Shown: piece after piece, positions 60,900 through 64,000 of the stretch | Layout of the letters: each line of letters begins with the position of its first letter | How positions within the stretch are numbered: the first letter of the stretch is position 1 | Origin: Channa striata | Taxonomy: Eukaryota > Chordata > Actinopteri > Anabantiformes > Channidae | NCBI GenBank assembly: GCA_033026295.1 | Contig: CM065173.1 | Coordinates: 3,286,001-3,350,000 of the forward strand | Reading direction: 5' to 3' | Length of the DNA: 64,000 nucleotides | The notes under the pieces: model-generated | Told to the model about the DNA's origin: nothing | Databases searched by the model: none | Seen by the model: the letters and a program-made list of their open reading frames with translations, nothing else | Translations under genes and position numbers: made by a program

Positions 60900-60939
60900 C
60901 TTGACTTTGTCTCGTGTTGAGACAGTTTTAGTTATTTCA

Positions 60940-61052
60940 GAGAGTGAAGGAGGGGAGATGATCATGATAGGTCAATATTCACATGCATCTGATTGGTTTT
61001 CACAGAACAGATTCAAAAGTTTACTTCCTGTGACACTGTTCTCATTCTGGTC
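60940..61052 (-). promoter_or_regulatory. conserved upstream module of the 58.8 kb receptor gene
   Basis: On the minus strand, from 61052: gaccagaatgagaacagtgt, CAGGAAGTAA, AAACCAATCAGATGCATG (CCAAT complement at 60992-60996), TGACCTATCATGATCAT and CTCCTTCACTCTCTG. Matches the modules at 14.5 and 54.7 kb. Confidence 0.5.
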
Positions 61053-61059
61053 TTTTGAA

Positions 61060-62525
61060 GCACATTAGCTCTACTTTGGTTCCTATTCACATTTGAGCTT
61101 GGTTCAAGTTTTTATGCTCGTCACTGCTGCCTGTGACATTCACTGTAAAAAATATCTGACCCTAAAATGCAACACAATCTTTACAGGAACCATGAATTTG
61201 TTTCCCACAAAGGAGCTGAACATTGTGACATCTCTTGTCAACATGTCTGAGTTTGTCTGAAGGCAGCCAGCAGGCCAACAAGCTGTTTCTGGACACTTTG
61301 GCACTGTAGGTGAGACATCCTGTGAGGTCCCTGACCAATCTAAACATTTTAGAACAATTAAGATATTTAACATTAATATCTAATTCATGGCTTTCATCAC
61401 GATGTCACTGTCAATTCATCTAGATGATCTGAATAGGATTTAATACAGATGTATACCTCATAGTATTAACAAGATACCAGACAAACAGCAGCACTGTAGA
61501 GGTGTTTATCAGTTAAATAATTTCTCACTTTGTTCACTGCTGCTGCAGTTCAAGTGAAAGTAAAAAGGCGTTTTAATAAATGACAGTGTGGAGGTTTGGA
61601 CAATTGTCATTGTAGGTGTGAACATCTGGATGGGTTCCATTTCATTAAGGCTTGATTTAAAGCCTTGTAAAAATCTGACATTACCTGAATTTTAGCGTAG
61701 CCCACGTCAACTTCTATCAATGTGACCCAGGTTATGGGTTAAAATACCTAATTTAACAACAGCGCAAGAGACGTGCACAAAACTTACAAGATGTGAGTTT
61801 ATTAATATACTAGTATCAAATTTAAAGACAATATATTGTACCATGGGATTATGAAATGTTTGAAAATTTAAATTTAAGCATATCAATGTGAGCAGGTAAA
61901 TGAGCCACTCACTGTGGGGAGATGCCACACGAAGCCCCAACAAACACCAACCGCATATGCTTAAAAACCTAAACACACTACAAACTTAGTTATACACTTC
62001 AAGTCTCTAGTATTGTGTTTGTCTAACATTCAGTGTTGTAAACATGCAATAAAGAGGGGCTATGAAAAACAGGTGTCTCCCCACAGTCCATTCCTTGGTT
62101 CTAGGAAAAAAGACAGGATAAAAATACAATCATCACTGGAACTGCATTCTACACAAGAACATTTGCAAAACTAAACAATATAAAACAAATATAATTTAAT
62201 AAATGTAGAAAAGATAACAGAACACATTTATCACTGCCCATTGCTGGGTTGGGCAACTCAGCTGGACCTCAGGTTCCAAACTTCACCACAAGTAGAACAG
62301 CAGACTGGCATTAAATCCTACTGGGATAGTATACGGAGGAGGACATTTTAACAAGTGTATGATACCTCAGAAGGAAATATACATCCTACTTTTACCAATA
62401 ACTCATTTTACCTTCCTCCAAGGCTATTCGGCCTACCACATGTAACAGAACTGGCTCACTGTAGTCTTAACAGCATAAAATGGCTCCCCAACAGCAACAC
62501 ACCTATAAATTAGGTGAGTTGTTTA
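61060..62525. other. no gene recognised
   Basis: Flank of the last receptor gene. Minus frames at 61140-61373 and 61707-61976 have no recognisable motif. Confidence 0.35.
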
Positions 62526-62529
62526 ATGT

Positions 62530-63425
62530 ACAAAAAGACTTGTTACACCCCATGTCATTGTGATATACCGACCGCCGGGCCAGCTGGGGAACTTCTGTAA
62601 TGAGCTGGATATACTGTTGTCCAAGTTCCCTGAAGATGGCTCTCCTCTTATTATCTTATGAGACCTCAACACCCACCTGGACATAACCCAGGTGGCACAC
62701 GTGCTCGCCCTTCTGAACATGTTTGATCTGAGACTGATCCCCACTCCCCCGACCCACAAAGCTGGCAACAACCTGGACCTCGTTCTGATCTGGAACTGCA
62801 CTGTGGACAACATTTTTGTCATGCCTCTGCATTTGTTGAATTACTTCTTCATTCAGTTCACAGTCTTCATCCCTACACCGTCACATCCTCCTACCGCACT
62901 GGTTACATTCCGCCGTAACCTCAGATCTCTCAACCTGGAGCGGTTCTTTTAACTGGTTTCTGCATTGCTGCCCTCGCTGCAGGATCTCTCTACCCTTGGC
63001 ACAGACACTGCCATGGAAAGACTCTGCAACACGCTTTCATCCTGCCTGGACAGTCTCTGCCCAACCACCTCCATACCTGCTCGCCCGTGATCTTCCAACT
63101 TGTGGCTAACCGACCAGATTTATGAACAATGCACCATTCTCAGGAGTGCTGAGATGCAGTGGTGCAAATCCCAGACTCAATCTGCTCTTGCAAATCTTCT
63201 TATCAGGATTTGCTTGCATCTGTCTCTCACAGCGTCACTAGGGCGAAGACTGAATACTAACCAGGACAAGCTCACTAACACTATGGACACCAGAAAGCTG
63301 TTCTCCACTTTCAAGTCACTGCTTTACCCACCTCCACCTCTGCTACCCGACGACTTTGCCTCCTTCTTCACTAACTAGGTGGCAGCCATCAGCTCCCAGT
63401 TCACTCCACCATATCACATCCTGCT
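62530..63425 (+). mobile_element. LINE endonuclease region, decayed
   Basis: Frames read VIYRPPGQLGNFCNELD, a broken LIIL-stop-DLNTHLD in the place of the GDFN-type box, LLNMFDLRLIPTPPTHKAGN and LDLVLIWN, then a linker with TRKLFSTFKSLLYPPPPLLP and DDFASFFTN. This is the endonuclease and the start of the RT linker of a jockey-group LINE. Several stops. Confidence 0.7.
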
Positions 63426-63449
63426 ATCTACATCTAACCATGCATCACT

Positions 63450-64000
63450 GTTACGCCCCGGCCTAGGGGAGAACCAGGGTGCAACACAATTTCAGACTCC
63501 CCTCTTCCCAGCGCCCAGAAACCACCTGAACAGATACTTAAGGCCAAATGGTTTATTATATTGTCTGTTTAGACACAGGTTTACAACGTCAGGGTGGGTC
63601 CAGCCAAGAATAACAAACAAAAATAACTAAACCGACAAACCTGCTCTTCCCTCATCAAACATAAATTAAAACAAAACATACATTGTACTAACCTATACTC
63701 CTAGCAAAAACAGGAGAAAACTGGTAATCAAAGAAATAAAAGGCTAACCACACCCTTAGCACTGAATTCGTGCCACGAGGCACAACAAGGTAGTATGTGG
63801 GTCTGGCGGTGGGTGAGAGGAGAGTCGGACTGGAAGATACTGGATTTAAATCCCTCAGGTGGAGACTGCGACCAATCCTCTCCCGGAACGGCATCCAACA
63901 AACCTGTTCAGCCAATCACACTCTTAGCCGCTCAATCAACGCCAGACACGTCACGCACACTCACACACACACAGGGAGAGACAAGGTACACTGGTACAGG
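63450..64000. other. unassigned sequence, possible LTR start
   Basis: An abrupt change at about 63450 (tgttacgccccggcctaggg) cuts off the LINE. TGTTACG is a plausible LTR start, and the sequence continues past the window edge with a (CA)n-like run at about 63957-63972. No coding part is visible to confirm a retroelement. Confidence 0.25.

Overview
The window is eukaryotic DNA: genes are split by GT-AG introns, it is AT-rich, and it is littered with non-LTR and LTR retrotransposons, hAT and Tc1 DNA transposons and tRNA-derived SINEs of types common in ray-finned fish. The dominant gene family has two extracellular Ig domains, the second ending in a germline J-like FGxGT motif, a transmembrane exon and ITIM tails. 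That combination points to a teleost fish and to a cluster of novel immune-type receptor (NITR)-like genes. Automated annotation of related fish genes may label them SIRP-like or Ig-kappa-like. The species cannot be told from the sequence.

Receptor layout. Four genes have complete six-exon reading frames in which every exon phase fits: 1349-5311 (+), 14642-16166 (+), 54778-56526 (+) and 58834-60899 (-). A fifth short gene (27550-28022, -) has a leader and one V domain and then stops. At least six broken members lie between them: an orphan tail exon (6528-6662, -), two copies of one degenerate gene (8379-9268 and 20331-21219, -), a LINE-interrupted gene (23655-24519, -), a 3' half without Ig exons (46262-47328, +), and a gene cut by a LINE and carrying a hAT insertion in its V exon (51603-52678, -). 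The 54.8 and 58.8 kb genes are convergent, near-mirror copies. The 14.6 kb gene has an inverted, ruined partner at 22.8-24.6 kb. About 4.3 kb at 6.7-11.0 kb is duplicated in direct orientation at 18.4-22.8 kb. A shared upstream block (a CCAGAATGAGACCAGT-like string, a GGAAGT site, a CCAATCAGATG box, a TGACCTATCA block and CTCCTTCACT) lies before most leader exons, suggesting the copies were duplicated with their promoters.

Repeat layout. LINE fragments are at 10.3-11.0, 11.6-13.7, 16.7-18.1, 22.1-22.7, 23.3-23.65, 25.85-26.65, 29.7-32.0 (RTE-like), 32.1-33.1, 35.85-37.1, 50.5-51.6, 56.9-57.1, 57.9-58.4 and 62.5-63.4 kb. A decayed Gypsy-type element with one recognisable LTR fills 37.7-42.3 kb and is followed by an inverted fragment of the same family (42.7-43.9 kb). 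Three related hAT insertions (30.9, 33.7 and 52.3 kb), a separate inverted-repeat element (7.56-7.96 kb), a longer hAT-like element (18.5-19.2 kb) and a Tc1 remnant (53.4-53.9 kb) are visible.

How the genes fit together (from family knowledge): these would be cell-surface receptors of innate lymphoid-type cells. Genes 1, 54.8 and 58.8 carry canonical ITIMs and should inhibit via SH2 phosphatases. The 14.6 kb gene has only a non-canonical tyrosine motif. The cluster looks like a birth-and-death locus in which duplication, inversion and transposon insertion make and destroy receptors.
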